Shown in pieces: positions 1 through 5,414 of a stretch of 6,451 nt of DNA; position 1 is the first letter of the stretch, and every line of letters begins with the position of its first letter. The notes under the pieces are model-generated. The model made no database searches, had not been told where the DNA came from, and worked only from the letters and a program-made list of their open reading frames with translations. The stretch spans positions 1 to 6,451 of the forward strand of contig JABUSX010000387.1 in assembly GCA_021442545.1 (NCBI GenBank). The letters are read 5' to 3'. The DNA comes from Eubacterium sp. Its GTDB lineage: Bacteria; Bacillota; Clostridia; Lachnospirales; Lachnospiraceae. The position numbers were made by a program, and so were the translations under genes.

Positions 1-164
1 GCGCCCAGAATCCCGCGCAGACCGGCTGTTCCGAACTTCAGCGGGGCATAGAAACGTTCTTTGATTTCCTTATCGTCATCCGCGATCGCACGAAGCTCCG
101 CCTTTGTGTCTTCATCAAAGTAGGGATCATTCAGCCATGATTCATAGACAGTTCTGTAATCCAT
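1..164 (-). CDS. Phospho-sugar mutase (phosphoglucomutase/phosphomannomutase family), N-terminal fragment
   Basis: Only the first 54 codons are present; the gene runs off the left edge. The translation starts MDYRTVYESWL, followed by an acidic helix-rich stretch and the segment LKFGTAGLRGILGA at about residues 42-55. The F-G-T-A-G-L-R-G element is characteristic of the N-terminal domain of the alpha-D-phosphohexomutase superfamily, which interconverts hexose 1- and 6-phosphates in the cytoplasm. The catalytic phosphoserine loop and all later domains lie outside the window. The ATG is well supported by GGAGGTGA immediately upstream. It lies 66 nt downstream of the cca stop on the same strand with no terminator between, so cotranscription with cca is plausible. 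Glucose versus mannose specificity cannot be judged from this fragment. Confidence 0.85.
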   Translation of the reverse strand, partial: MDYRTVYESWLNDPYFDEDTKAELRAIADDDKEIKERFYAPLKFGTAGLRGILG

Positions 165-166
165 AG

Positions 167-174
167 TCACCTCC
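167..174 (-). promoter_or_regulatory. Ribosome binding site of the phospho-sugar mutase
   Basis: Read on the minus strand this is GGAGGTGA, almost perfectly complementary to the 16S rRNA 3' end and directly before the ATG at 164. It fixes the start of the partial gene and contrasts with cca just upstream, which has no such site. Confidence 0.8.
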
Positions 175-230
175 GGATCATCATATAAGATTGTGTGGTT
201 CTGGTTAACAATGTTTCAATATTAAAATTT

Positions 231-2039
231 TCAGTAAATCAAATTATGTCCGTTCGGGTGCAGTGAGAAAACCTTCACCGCCGGTTTTTTCATCTGCGGA
301 GCAGGGGAAGAATCCTGCGTCTCTGCAGCTTCCGTTTCGGAAACCTGTAATTCCGAAACCATAATTTCCGGGCTCTCTGCCTTCGGGTCTTCTGTTTCAG
401 GATCCGTAATTTCGGAATCGTTACTCTCCGGATCCTTTATTCCTGAATCCTTCATATCCGGGACTACTGTTTCCGTGTTTTCAGTCTCCGGATCCGTAAT
501 TTCAGAATTGTTACTTTCCGAATCTGTTGTCTCTGAGTCCTCAGTCTCTGGGGCAGTTGTCTCCGGATCTGTAATTCCCGAATCCTTTATATCCGGATCT
601 GTTGTCTCCGGAATTTTTGTTTCCGAATCCTCGGCTTTCGGAGATTTCTGCGATTCCGAAATCTCAGCTTCCGGAGAAGTCTGCGATCCCGAAGCTTTTG
701 CTGCGAGGGTCTGCGGTTTCAGCTTCAGGTGCGAAAGCAGCAGTTCCTTTTCATTCCGCTTCGGGTCATCCAGCACGAAGTCAAGAGACTCTTTCAGCAT
801 ATCACCGATCTGCGGTCCGGCCGGAATGCCGAGGGAAAGAAGATCCTTTCCGTTAATGGCGAGATCTTTGAGACCGATCGGATCTTTGCGTTCCAGAATC
901 TCCAGTGCGAGCTGTTCCACCTTGTCGATCTTGTTCAGACGATCCTTCTGCATAAAGGAACTCTTTGCCATCGTATCGGCCCGCTGAACGGCCATCAGAT
1001 ACGGGAAAAGCTCCGGGCTCACTGCATACAGGGCATGCCGGACTTCCTTTTCGAAGGGATTGATGCGCCAGTCGTGATATTTTACCAGGACGCGGACCTT
1101 GTCGATCGTGTCATTATCCAGCTTCAGACGGCTGAGGATGTCAACGGCCATCTTTTCACTTAAGGGCGCATGTTTTTTAAAGTGGTCCGTTCCGAATTCA
1201 TCTGTGGTCTTTGTGAGCGGTTTGCCGGTATCGTGGAGCAGCATGGTAAGGCGCAGTACTTTATCCGGATAAATATTCTGCATGGCAGCGAGCGTATGGT
1301 CGCCGACATTATACTGATGATACGGAGAGTTCTGCGCTGTCTCCATCATCGCGTCGAATTCCGGAAGAACGATGCGCGTAATGCCGACTTCATAGGCAAC
1401 CTTCAGGTATTCGGGATGGTCGGAACAGATCAGCTTAAGAAGTTCGGAGCAGATCCTCTCGGCACTGACATTTTTCAGCCGCGAGACCTGATCCATCATG
1501 GCAAGAGCCGTCAGCCGGTCGATCCCGAAATGAAGCTGTGCGGAAAAGCGGACGGCACGCATGATCCGGAGGGCATCCTCGGAAAAGCGTTCGGCGGCAT
1601 CCCCGACGCAGCAGATCTTCTTCCTCTGCAGATCCTTCATGCCTCCGTAAAGATCAATGAGCCCTTCCTTTTCATTGTAGGCCATGGCATTGATCGTAAA
1701 ATCACGGCGCCGCAGATCCTCACTGAGGCTCGAGGCAAAGGTGACGTTGTCGGGATGCCGGGAATCCGTGTAGGTGCCGTCGATCCGGTAAGTCGTTACT
1801 TCACAGGCGCGGCTGCCGACAATTACCGTGACGGTGCCATGCTGCAGGCCGGTGTCGACCGTGCGGTGGAAGAGCCTTTTGACCTGGGCGGGCAGAGCCG
1901 AAGTCGTCACATCCCAGTCATCCGGATTCCGTCCGAGAATGGAGTCACGAACACAGCCTCCGACAACATAGGCTTCAAAGCCGTTTGTGTGAAGGCGGTC
2001 CAGGATCAGTTTTACGGTTGCAGGAAGTCGGATTCTCAT
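231..2039 (-). CDS. cca: CCA tRNA nucleotidyltransferase / poly(A) polymerase family, HD domain, with long acidic repeat tail
   Basis: 602 residues from the ATG at 2039. Class II nucleotidyltransferase motifs appear in order (numbered from this ATG): GGCVRDSILG at 27-36, the metal-binding D-W-D at 41-43, RRDFTINAMA at about 111-120, DLYGG at 129-133, and EDALRIMRAVRF at about 154-165. An HD domain follows (LLHDTGKP, His269-Asp270). The family adds or repairs the 3' CCA of tRNA in the cytoplasm; strict CCA-adding versus poly(A) or A-adding activity cannot be settled by eye. The recognisable enzyme ends near residue 440, typical of HD-containing bacterial family members of about 440-460 residues. 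The extra 160 residues are a low-complexity acidic tail (see repeat) closed by a short basic/hydrophobic end, KKPAVKVFSLHPNGHNLIY. An in-frame TTG at 2075 would add 12 residues but forms the -35 box, and MRIRLP fits the usual family N-terminus, so the ATG is preferred. No Shine-Dalgarno is present. Confidence 0.92.
   Translation of the reverse strand: MRIRLPATVKLILDRLHTNGFEAYVVGGCVRDSILGRNPDDWDVTTSALPAQVKRLFHRTVDTGLQHGTVTVIVGSRACEVTTYRIDGTYTDSRHPDNVTFASSLSEDLRRRDFTINAMAYNEKEGLIDLYGGMKDLQRKKICCVGDAAERFSEDALRIMRAVRFSAQLHFGIDRLTALAMMDQVSRLKNVSAERICSELLKLICSDHPEYLKVAYEVGITRIVLPEFDAMMETAQNSPYHQYNVGDHTLAAMQNIYPDKVLRLTMLLHDTGKPLTKTTDEFGTDHFKKHAPLSEKMAVDILSRLKLDNDTIDKVRVLVKYHDWRINPFEKEVRHALYAVSPELFPYLMAVQRADTMAKSSFMQKDRLNKIDKVEQLALEILERKDPIGLKDLAINGKDLLSLGIPAGPQIGDMLKESLDFVLDDPKRNEKELLLSHLKLKPQTLAAKASGSQTSPEAEISESQKSPKAEDSETKIPETTDPDIKDSGITDPETTAPETEDSETTDSESNNSEITDPETENTETVVPDMKDSGIKDPESNDSEITDPETEDPKAESPEIMVSELQVSETEAAETQDSSPAPQMKKPAVKVFSLHPNGHNLIY
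312..674 (-). repeat. Degenerate 15-bp minisatellite encoding 24 acidic pentapeptide-like units in the cca tail
   Basis: The encoded segment (residues 456-576 from the ATG) parses without gaps into 24 units: 23 of five residues and one of six. The consensus is [S/P]-E-T-x-D, for example PETTD, PDIKD, SGITD, PETED, SETTD, SESNN, SEITD. At the DNA level, plus-strand units resemble TCCGGATCTGTAATT. Higher-order duplication is visible: 34 nt from 401 match 34 nt from 491 at 30 positions (offset 90, six units), and a stretch near 430 resembles one near 565 (offset 135, nine units). All offsets are multiples of 15, so copy changes keep the frame. Rich in Pro, Glu, Asp, Ser and Thr, the tail should be disordered. 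It is not the A(D/N)LXX pentapeptide-repeat fold. Confidence 0.88.
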
Positions 2040-2046
2040 AAAACTG

Positions 2047-2075
2047 ATAATAGCGTTTTTCAGTGTGCTTTTCAA
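2047..2075 (-). promoter_or_regulatory. Sigma-A promoter of cca, predicting a leaderless mRNA
   Basis: On the minus strand there is TTGAAA (2075-2070), a 17-bp spacer, and TATTAT (2052-2047). These match the consensus -35 and -10 boxes at five of six positions each with ideal spacing. Only seven bases (CAGTTTT) separate the -10 box from the cca ATG at 2039. A start point about seven bases after the -10 box would therefore fall on or next to the A of the initiation codon. Confidence 0.7.
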
Positions 2076-2362
2076 GCATTCAGCAGGAGGCTTCCGACTG
2101 AAAAAAGAATAAAACGAATGGAGAAATGACCTGTGGAAATGCAGCGTTCAGAAAGCTGCGGAAAAGCGATGCGGAGAAAAGCAGAATGCTGACAGAAACG
2201 AAAAATCGTGCGGAAATGCAGTGTGTGGAAAGAGACAGGAAAGCAATAGAAAGGAAAACGAAAATCCGTGCGAAAATGCGGTCTTCAGAAAGGAAGATCC
2301 GGAGAAGGAGAAGGGAGAGCGTACGGAAACGGATAAAGTAGGGAGAGACCGGGGTTGTTGTC
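2076..2362. other. Purine-rich divergent spacer between the cca and proS promoters
   Basis: No gene is supported here. The plus strand is strongly purine-rich, mostly GAAA, GGAAA and AGAA runs, between about 2098 and 2345. An open frame at 2126-2341 would encode a Lys/Arg-rich product, and the opposite strand is also open, but both look like by-products of the composition. Neither has a credible ribosome binding site or a recognisable domain. The stretch lies upstream of both outward-facing promoters. It contains three decayed direct repeats, listed separately. Confidence 0.6.
2132..2292 (+). repeat. Three degenerate direct repeats in the divergent spacer
   Basis: Units lie at about 2132-2155, 2209-2232 and 2269-2292, with the shared core (g)AAATGC(a/g)G followed by (t/g)CAGAAAG or TGGAAAG. 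The second and third extend further left: 2199-2232 and 2259-2292 match at 26 of 34 positions with an exact 60-bp offset. The first and third match at 19 of 24. Intervals of 77 and 60 bp and the lack of conserved dyads argue against CRISPR. It may be a decayed tandem duplication; no function is evident. Confidence 0.5.
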
Positions 2363-2392
2363 TTGACGGGATGAGACCCTGCAACCTATAAT
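2363..2392 (+). promoter_or_regulatory. Sigma-A promoter of proS
   Basis: TTGACG (2363-2368), an 18-bp spacer and a perfect TATAAT (2387-2392). The start point should be near 2399, giving a leader of about 43 nt before the ATG at 2442. That leader is too short for a T-box, so no tRNA-sensing riboswitch controls proS from this promoter. The promoter also rules out the in-frame ATG at 2394, which precedes the expected start point. Confidence 0.8.
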
Positions 2393-2427
2393 AATGAACC
2401 GAATGAAAAATCCTGTCATAAGAAGAA

Positions 2428-2434
2428 AAGAGGA
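2428..2434 (+). promoter_or_regulatory. Ribosome binding site that decides the proS start
   Basis: AAGAGGA lies seven bases before the ATG at 2442. The longer in-frame start at 2394 has no such site and would lie upstream of the predicted transcript start. Confidence 0.7.
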
Positions 2435-2441
2435 AGCGGAC

Positions 2442-3881
2442 ATGGCAAAAGAAAAGAAACTGGTGGAACAGATCACGTCGCGGGAGGAGAATTTCGCACA
2501 ATGGTATACGGACGTGGTCATCAAGGCAAATCTGATCGCCTATTCAAACATAAAAGGATTCATGGTGATCAAACCGGCCGGCTATGCAATCTGGGAACAG
2601 ATCCAGTCCCATCTGGATGCGCGTTTTAAACAGACCGGCGTGGAAAATGTATCGATGCCGCTTCTGATCCCGGAATCCCTTCTTCAGAAGGAAAAGGATC
2701 ATGTCGAAGGCTTTGCGCCGGAGGTGGCCTGGGTCACACACGGCGGGATGGAACCGCTTCAGGAACGTCTTTGCGTACGTCCGACATCGGAGACCTTGTT
2801 CTGCGATTTTTATAAGGATGACGTACATTCCTACCGCGATCTGCCGCGCCTGTACAACCAGTGGTGCTCAGTCGTCCGCTGGGAAAAGGAAACACGTCCC
2901 TTCCTTCGTTCGAGAGAATTCCTGTGGCAGGAAGGCCACACGATCCACGCCACGGCAGAAGAAGCCGAAGAGCGGACGGAAATGATGCTGAAGGTCTACG
3001 CCGATTTCTGTGCGGAAGACCTGGCGATCCCGACGATCAAGGGCCAGAAGACCGAAAAGGAAAAATTTGCGGGAGCAGAGCATACCTATACGATCGAAGC
3101 CATGATGCATGACGGCCGTGCGCTGCAGTCCGGCACCAGCCACAACTTCGGCGATGGTTTTGCCCGCGCCTTCGGCATGCAGTTCACCGATAAAGACAAT
3201 ACACTTCACTATGTAAGCCAGACCTCCTGGGGTCTTTCAACGCGTATCATCGGCGCCCTGATCATGGTGCACGGGGATGACAGCGGTCTTGTGCTGCCGC
3301 CGAAGATCGCGCCGGTCCAGGTGATGGTCGTGCCGATCCGCCAGGATGCGGAGGGCGTGCTGGATAAGGCAAAAGAACTGAGAGAAGAGCTCAGGGCAGC
3401 CGGCATCCGTACGAATCTGGATGACACCGACAAGAGCCCGGGCTGGAAATTTGCAGAGCAGGAAATCCGCGGGATTCCGCTTCGTCTGGAACTCGGACCC
3501 AAGGATCTGGCACAGGGTCAGGCCGTGCTGGTCCGCCGCGACACCCGTGAAAAAGAAGTCGTACCCTTCGGAGAGCTTGCGGAACGCATTCCGGCTCTGC
3601 TGGAGACAATACAGTCAGATATGTACAACCGGGCGAAGGAACATCTGGAGGCTCATATTTACGAGGCGGCGTCTTATCCGGAATTTAAGGAAACGATCAC
3701 GAAGAAGCCGGGCTTCATCCGGGCCATGTGGTGCGGTGACCAGGCCTGTGAAGATCAGATCAAGGAAGAGACCGGCGCCACCAGCCGCTGCATTCCCTTT
3801 GAACAGACGAAGGTATCGGATGTCTGTGTCTGCTGCGGAAAGCCGGCGAAGCATCTGGTTTTGTGGGGAAGGTCTTATTGA
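2442..3881 (+). CDS. proS: Prolyl-tRNA synthetase, short archaeal/eukaryote-like type
   Basis: 479 residues from [10 protein letters not shown]. It charges tRNA-Pro with proline in the cytoplasm using ATP. Class II synthetase motifs are visible: motif 1 region around [12 protein letters not shown] and MPLL (residues about 43-75), the proline-site segment RPTSET (113-118), motif 2 from [15 protein letters not shown] to QEGH (146-166), [14 protein letters not shown] (about 231-244), and motif 3 with the Arg of [12 protein letters not shown] (about 262-273). An anticodon-binding domain starting around PVQVMVVPI follows. The C-terminal domain has six cysteines (C431, C436, C450, C462, C464, C465) and ends in R-S-Y, the zinc-binding extension of the archaeal-type enzyme. 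There is no large editing insertion between motifs 2 and 3 as in the longer bacterial-type ProRS. Length fits the family. It has its own promoter and is divergent from cca. Confidence 0.96.
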   Translation: MAKEKKLVEQITSREENFAQWYTDVVIKANLIAYSNIKGFMVIKPAGYAIWEQIQSHLDARFKQTGVENVSMPLLIPESLLQKEKDHVEGFAPEVAWVTHGGMEPLQERLCVRPTSETLFCDFYKDDVHSYRDLPRLYNQWCSVVRWEKETRPFLRSREFLWQEGHTIHATAEEAEERTEMMLKVYADFCAEDLAIPTIKGQKTEKEKFAGAEHTYTIEAMMHDGRALQSGTSHNFGDGFARAFGMQFTDKDNTLHYVSQTSWGLSTRIIGALIMVHGDDSGLVLPPKIAPVQVMVVPIRQDAEGVLDKAKELREELRAAGIRTNLDDTDKSPGWKFAEQEIRGIPLRLELGPKDLAQGQAVLVRRDTREKEVVPFGELAERIPALLETIQSDMYNRAKEHLEAHIYEAASYPEFKETITKKPGFIRAMWCGDQACEDQIKEETGATSRCIPFEQTKVSDVCVCCGKPAKHLVLWGRSY

Positions 3882-3931
3882 TCTGAAATTCTGAAAATTT
3901 CCTAAAAATTCAAAACCGGTCCAGGTATCTC

Positions 3932-3959
3932 TTGACAGTTCGGCCTGTTTTCGTATAAT
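3932..3959 (+). promoter_or_regulatory. Sigma-A promoter of the perR-rubrerythrin-rubredoxin unit
   Basis: A perfect TTGACA (3932-3937), a 16-bp spacer and a perfect TATAAT (3954-3959), 50 bp after the proS stop. The transcript should begin near 3966. This is the strongest-looking promoter in the window and lets the oxidative-stress genes be controlled apart from proS. Confidence 0.85.
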
Positions 3960-3964
3960 AAAAA

Positions 3965-3979
3965 CAGTAATGATTATTA
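3965..3979. promoter_or_regulatory. Candidate Fur/PerR-type operator over the perR transcription start
   Basis: The palindromic core TAATGATTA (3968-3976) equals the centre of the 15-bp PerR box TTATAATnATTATAA and of the related Fur box; 10 of the 14 fixed positions of the PerR box match. An AT-rich run, TTATTATAT, follows. It sits at the predicted start point, 6-20 bases after the -10 box, where a bound repressor would block polymerase. Negative autoregulation by the gene downstream is the natural reading (inference). Confidence 0.55.
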
Positions 3980-4016
3980 TTATATGTTAACTGATGGCAG
4001 GATTGAGGTGCTTTGG

Positions 4017-4397
4017 ATGGCAGCGATGAAACACAGCCGCCAGCGTGATGCGGTCAGGGAAAACCTGATGCAGAGGCGGGATCATCCGACGGCGGACATG
4101 ATTTACGAGGATATCCGGAAGGAACACCCGAATATCAGTCTGGGTACGGTTTACCGAAATCTCTCCGTTCTTGTGGAAACGGGAGATGTCAATAAACTGA
4201 ATACAGACAGCGCAGACCGGTTTGATGCAAATCTGGAGCCGCATGCACATTTTATCTGCAGCAGCTGCGGAGCGATCGTTGATCTGCCGCCCGTAGGCAT
4301 TGAATCCATGGAAAAAGAAGCATCGAATTATGTTGAAGGCACGATCGATAAGACAAACATCTGCTTTATCGGTCATTGCAAAAAGTGTATGGTGTAA
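4017..4397 (+). CDS. perR: Fur-family peroxide-sensing repressor PerR
   Basis: 126 residues from the ATG at 4017, which has GAGGTG six bases upstream; an in-frame ATG at 3984 adds 11 residues but lacks such a site. The winged helix carries SLGTVYRNLSVL (41-52) as recognition region. Metal ligands line up with the Bacillus PerR regulatory site (H37, D85, H91, H93, D104): H23, D70, H76, H78 and D89, with identical spacing from D70 onward. The aspartate in RFD is the residue that distinguishes PerR from Fur. Structural zinc is supplied by C81-x-x-C84 and C121-x-x-C124. In this family Fe(II)-catalysed histidine oxidation by peroxide releases the repressor from DNA. It is first in an apparent operon with rubrerythrin (21-nt gap), preceded by a PerR-like box. 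Zur or Fur are less likely given the ligands and neighbours. Confidence 0.9.
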   Translation: MAAMKHSRQRDAVRENLMQRRDHPTADMIYEDIRKEHPNISLGTVYRNLSVLVETGDVNKLNTDSADRFDANLEPHAHFICSSCGAIVDLPPVGIESMEKEASNYVEGTIDKTNICFIGHCKKCMV

Positions 4398-4418
4398 GAA
4401 CCAGAAAGGAGAACAACT

Positions 4419-4964
4419 ATGTCAAAATGGGTATGTGGTGTTTGTGGTTATGTACATGAGGGAGATACTCCTCCTGCAAATTGCCCGCAGTGCAATGCAC
4501 CGGCAGAAAAATTCACGGAGCAGAAAGACGGCGAGATGGCATGGGCAGCTGAGCATGTTGTCGGCGTAGCACAGGGTGTTCCGGAAGATATCATCGAAGG
4601 TCTTCGTGCCAACTTCACCGGTGAGTGCACAGAAGTCGGTATGTACCTTGCCATGGGCCGCGTTGCCTGCCGCGAAGGCTATCCGGAGATCGGTGAATAC
4701 TGGAGACGTGCCGCTCTTGAAGAGGCTGAGCATGCTGCCAAATTTGCAGAGCTTCTCGGCGAAGTTCTGACAGACTGCACAAAGAAGAACCTTCAGATGC
4801 GCGTGGAAGCCGAAAACGGCGCCACAGCCGGCAAGTTTGAACTGGCCAAGAGAGCGAAAGCAGAAGGTCTTGATGCGATCCATGATACCGTTCATGAAAT
4901 GGCACGCGACGAAGCCCGTCACGGCAAAGCCTTCAAGGGACTGCTGGAGAGATATTTCGGATAA
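4419..4964 (+). CDS. rbr: Reverse rubrerythrin (N-terminal rubredoxin domain, C-terminal di-iron domain)
   Basis: 181 residues; AAAGGAG lies eight bases before the ATG. The domain order is opposite to classical rubrerythrin: the Fe(Cys)4 rubredoxin-like domain comes first (C6-x-x-C9 in [13 protein letters not shown]22-x-x-C25 in NCPQC). A ferritin-like four-helix domain follows, with predicted di-iron ligands near E69 (FTGECTE), E102-x-x-H105 (LEEAEHA), E132 (AENGAT) and E165-x-x-H168 (RDEARHG). Family members reduce hydrogen peroxide, and in clostridia also support oxygen detoxification, taking electrons from NADH through a reductase and rubredoxin. This matches the PerR-controlled reverse rubrerythrins known from Clostridium. 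It sits between perR and rubredoxin in one transcript, so derepression by peroxide is expected. It is cytoplasmic, with no signal peptide. Confidence 0.94.
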   Translation: MSKWVCGVCGYVHEGDTPPANCPQCNAPAEKFTEQKDGEMAWAAEHVVGVAQGVPEDIIEGLRANFTGECTEVGMYLAMGRVACREGYPEIGEYWRRAALEEAEHAAKFAELLGEVLTDCTKKNLQMRVEAENGATAGKFELAKRAKAEGLDAIHDTVHEMARDEARHGKAFKGLLERYFG

Positions 4965-4997
4965 TCATTTAATCCGGACAGATCAGGAGATACTGAC

Positions 4998-5138
4998 ATG
5001 GAAAAATATGTATGTGATGCATGCGGGTATGAATATGACCCCGAAGAGAACGGCGGTGTAGCTTTTGAGGATCTTCCGGACGATTATGAATGTCCGGTCT
5101 GCGGAGCAGGAAAGGAAGAGTTTTCTGTTGTGGAATGA
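4998..5138 (+). CDS. Short rubredoxin (46 residues)
   Basis: A one-electron carrier with a single Fe(Cys)4 centre. The sequence begins [15 protein letters not shown] and has the second knuckle [12 protein letters not shown]; ligands are C6, C9, C32 and C35. Between the knuckles it has [15 protein letters not shown], lacking about eight residues of the loop found in the usual 52-54-residue rubredoxins; the 45-residue Desulfovibrio desulfuricans type is similar. AGGAGA at 4985-4990 lies seven bases before the ATG. It follows rubrerythrin by 33 nt and precedes the terminator, so it is the last gene of the perR unit. It is a likely electron donor to the rubrerythrin upstream (inference from context and known pathways). 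Confidence 0.95.
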   Translation: MEKYVCDACGYEYDPEENGGVAFEDLPDDYECPVCGAGKEEFSVVE

Positions 5139-5210
5139 TCCGGATCAGTAAATTCTTCAGAGGATCTTCCGAAAAAGGTGAAGAGATTCTCTTGGCATCA
5201 GAAAAAAGGG

Positions 5211-5235
5211 AAAACCGGCTGAAAAGCCGGTTTTT
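5211..5235 (+). terminator. Intrinsic terminator of the perR-rbr-rubredoxin unit
   Basis: A perfect 10-bp stem, AAAACCGGCT / AGCCGGTTTT, is closed by a GAAA tetraloop (5221-5224) and runs into T residues (5231-5235). The A-rich left flank could also work on the opposite strand. It lies 72 nt after the rubredoxin stop and separates the unit from the next promoter at 5255. Confidence 0.92.
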
Positions 5236-5254
5236 CTCTGTGATTCAGGGAAAA

Positions 5255-5283
5255 TTGACGCTCTATCAGGTGAGTGTTATGAT
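5255..5283 (+). promoter_or_regulatory. Sigma-A promoter of the CNNM-family gene
   Basis: TTGACG (5255-5260), a 17-bp spacer and TATGAT (5278-5283), 20 bp after the terminator. The start point should be near 5290, which leaves a leader of about 125 nt before the ATG at 5415. Confidence 0.7.
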
Positions 5284-5289
5284 AAGTTT

Positions 5290-5414
5290 TACAGTATTTC
5301 CGGGATGAAAGAGCCCTGCATGATCAGGAAATAAAACGGATTGTGAACAGGTCATCTGCGAACCGGCACTGCGGTGTGTTTGCACCGAAAATCTTAAGAA
5401 AGGCAGCAGATCTT
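5290..5414 (+). other. Long 5' leader of the CNNM-family gene with a small hairpin
   Basis: No separate gene is seen. A hairpin CGGTG-TGTTTG-CACCG lies at 5372-5387, about 28 nt before the start codon, and AAGAAAGG (5397-5404 region) serves as ribosome binding site at a rather long spacing. The length would allow a metal-responsive element, but I recognise no M-box, NiCo or yybP-ykoY signature. The coding frame is open upstream of 5415 but that part looks noncoding. Confidence 0.35.

Noticed and set aside
180..208. Possible separate promoter for the phospho-sugar mutase (TTAACC, 17 bp, TATGAT on the minus strand)
   Set aside because: The -35 match is weak and the implied start point would fall inside the ribosome binding site; cotranscription with cca is simpler.
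2040..2075. TTG at 2075 as the cca start, adding 12 residues
   Set aside because: The TTG is the first three bases of a -35 box with a matching -10 box downstream, no ribosome binding site precedes it, and the family N-terminus fits the ATG at 2039.
1170..2129. Long plus-strand open frame of 319 codons opposite cca
   Set aside because: It is antisense to the conserved catalytic core of cca, has no recognisable domain and no good ribosome binding site.
2132..2292. CRISPR array
   Set aside because: Repeats are degenerate, unevenly spaced, only three in number and have no palindromic ends or nearby cas genes.
2126..2341. Lys/Arg-rich 71-codon open frame in the divergent spacer
   Set aside because: Its composition simply mirrors the purine-rich, repeat-bearing DNA; no domain, no ribosome binding site, and no promoter upstream on that strand.
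2394..2441. Sixteen-residue N-terminal extension of proS
   Set aside because: The ATG at 2394 lies two bases after the -10 box, before the predicted transcript start; the ATG at 2442 has a good ribosome binding site.
2393..2441. T-box leader for proS
   Set aside because: The leader is only about 43 nt, too short for a T-box, and no specifier stem or terminator is present.
3885..3901. GAAATT-ctgaa-AATTTC hairpin after proS as a terminator
   Set aside because: A six-pair AT-only stem is too weak and no T tract follows.
5090..5308. Open frame overlapping the rubredoxin end, with an internal ATG overlapping its TGA
   Set aside because: It runs through the intrinsic terminator and the next promoter and resembles no protein family.
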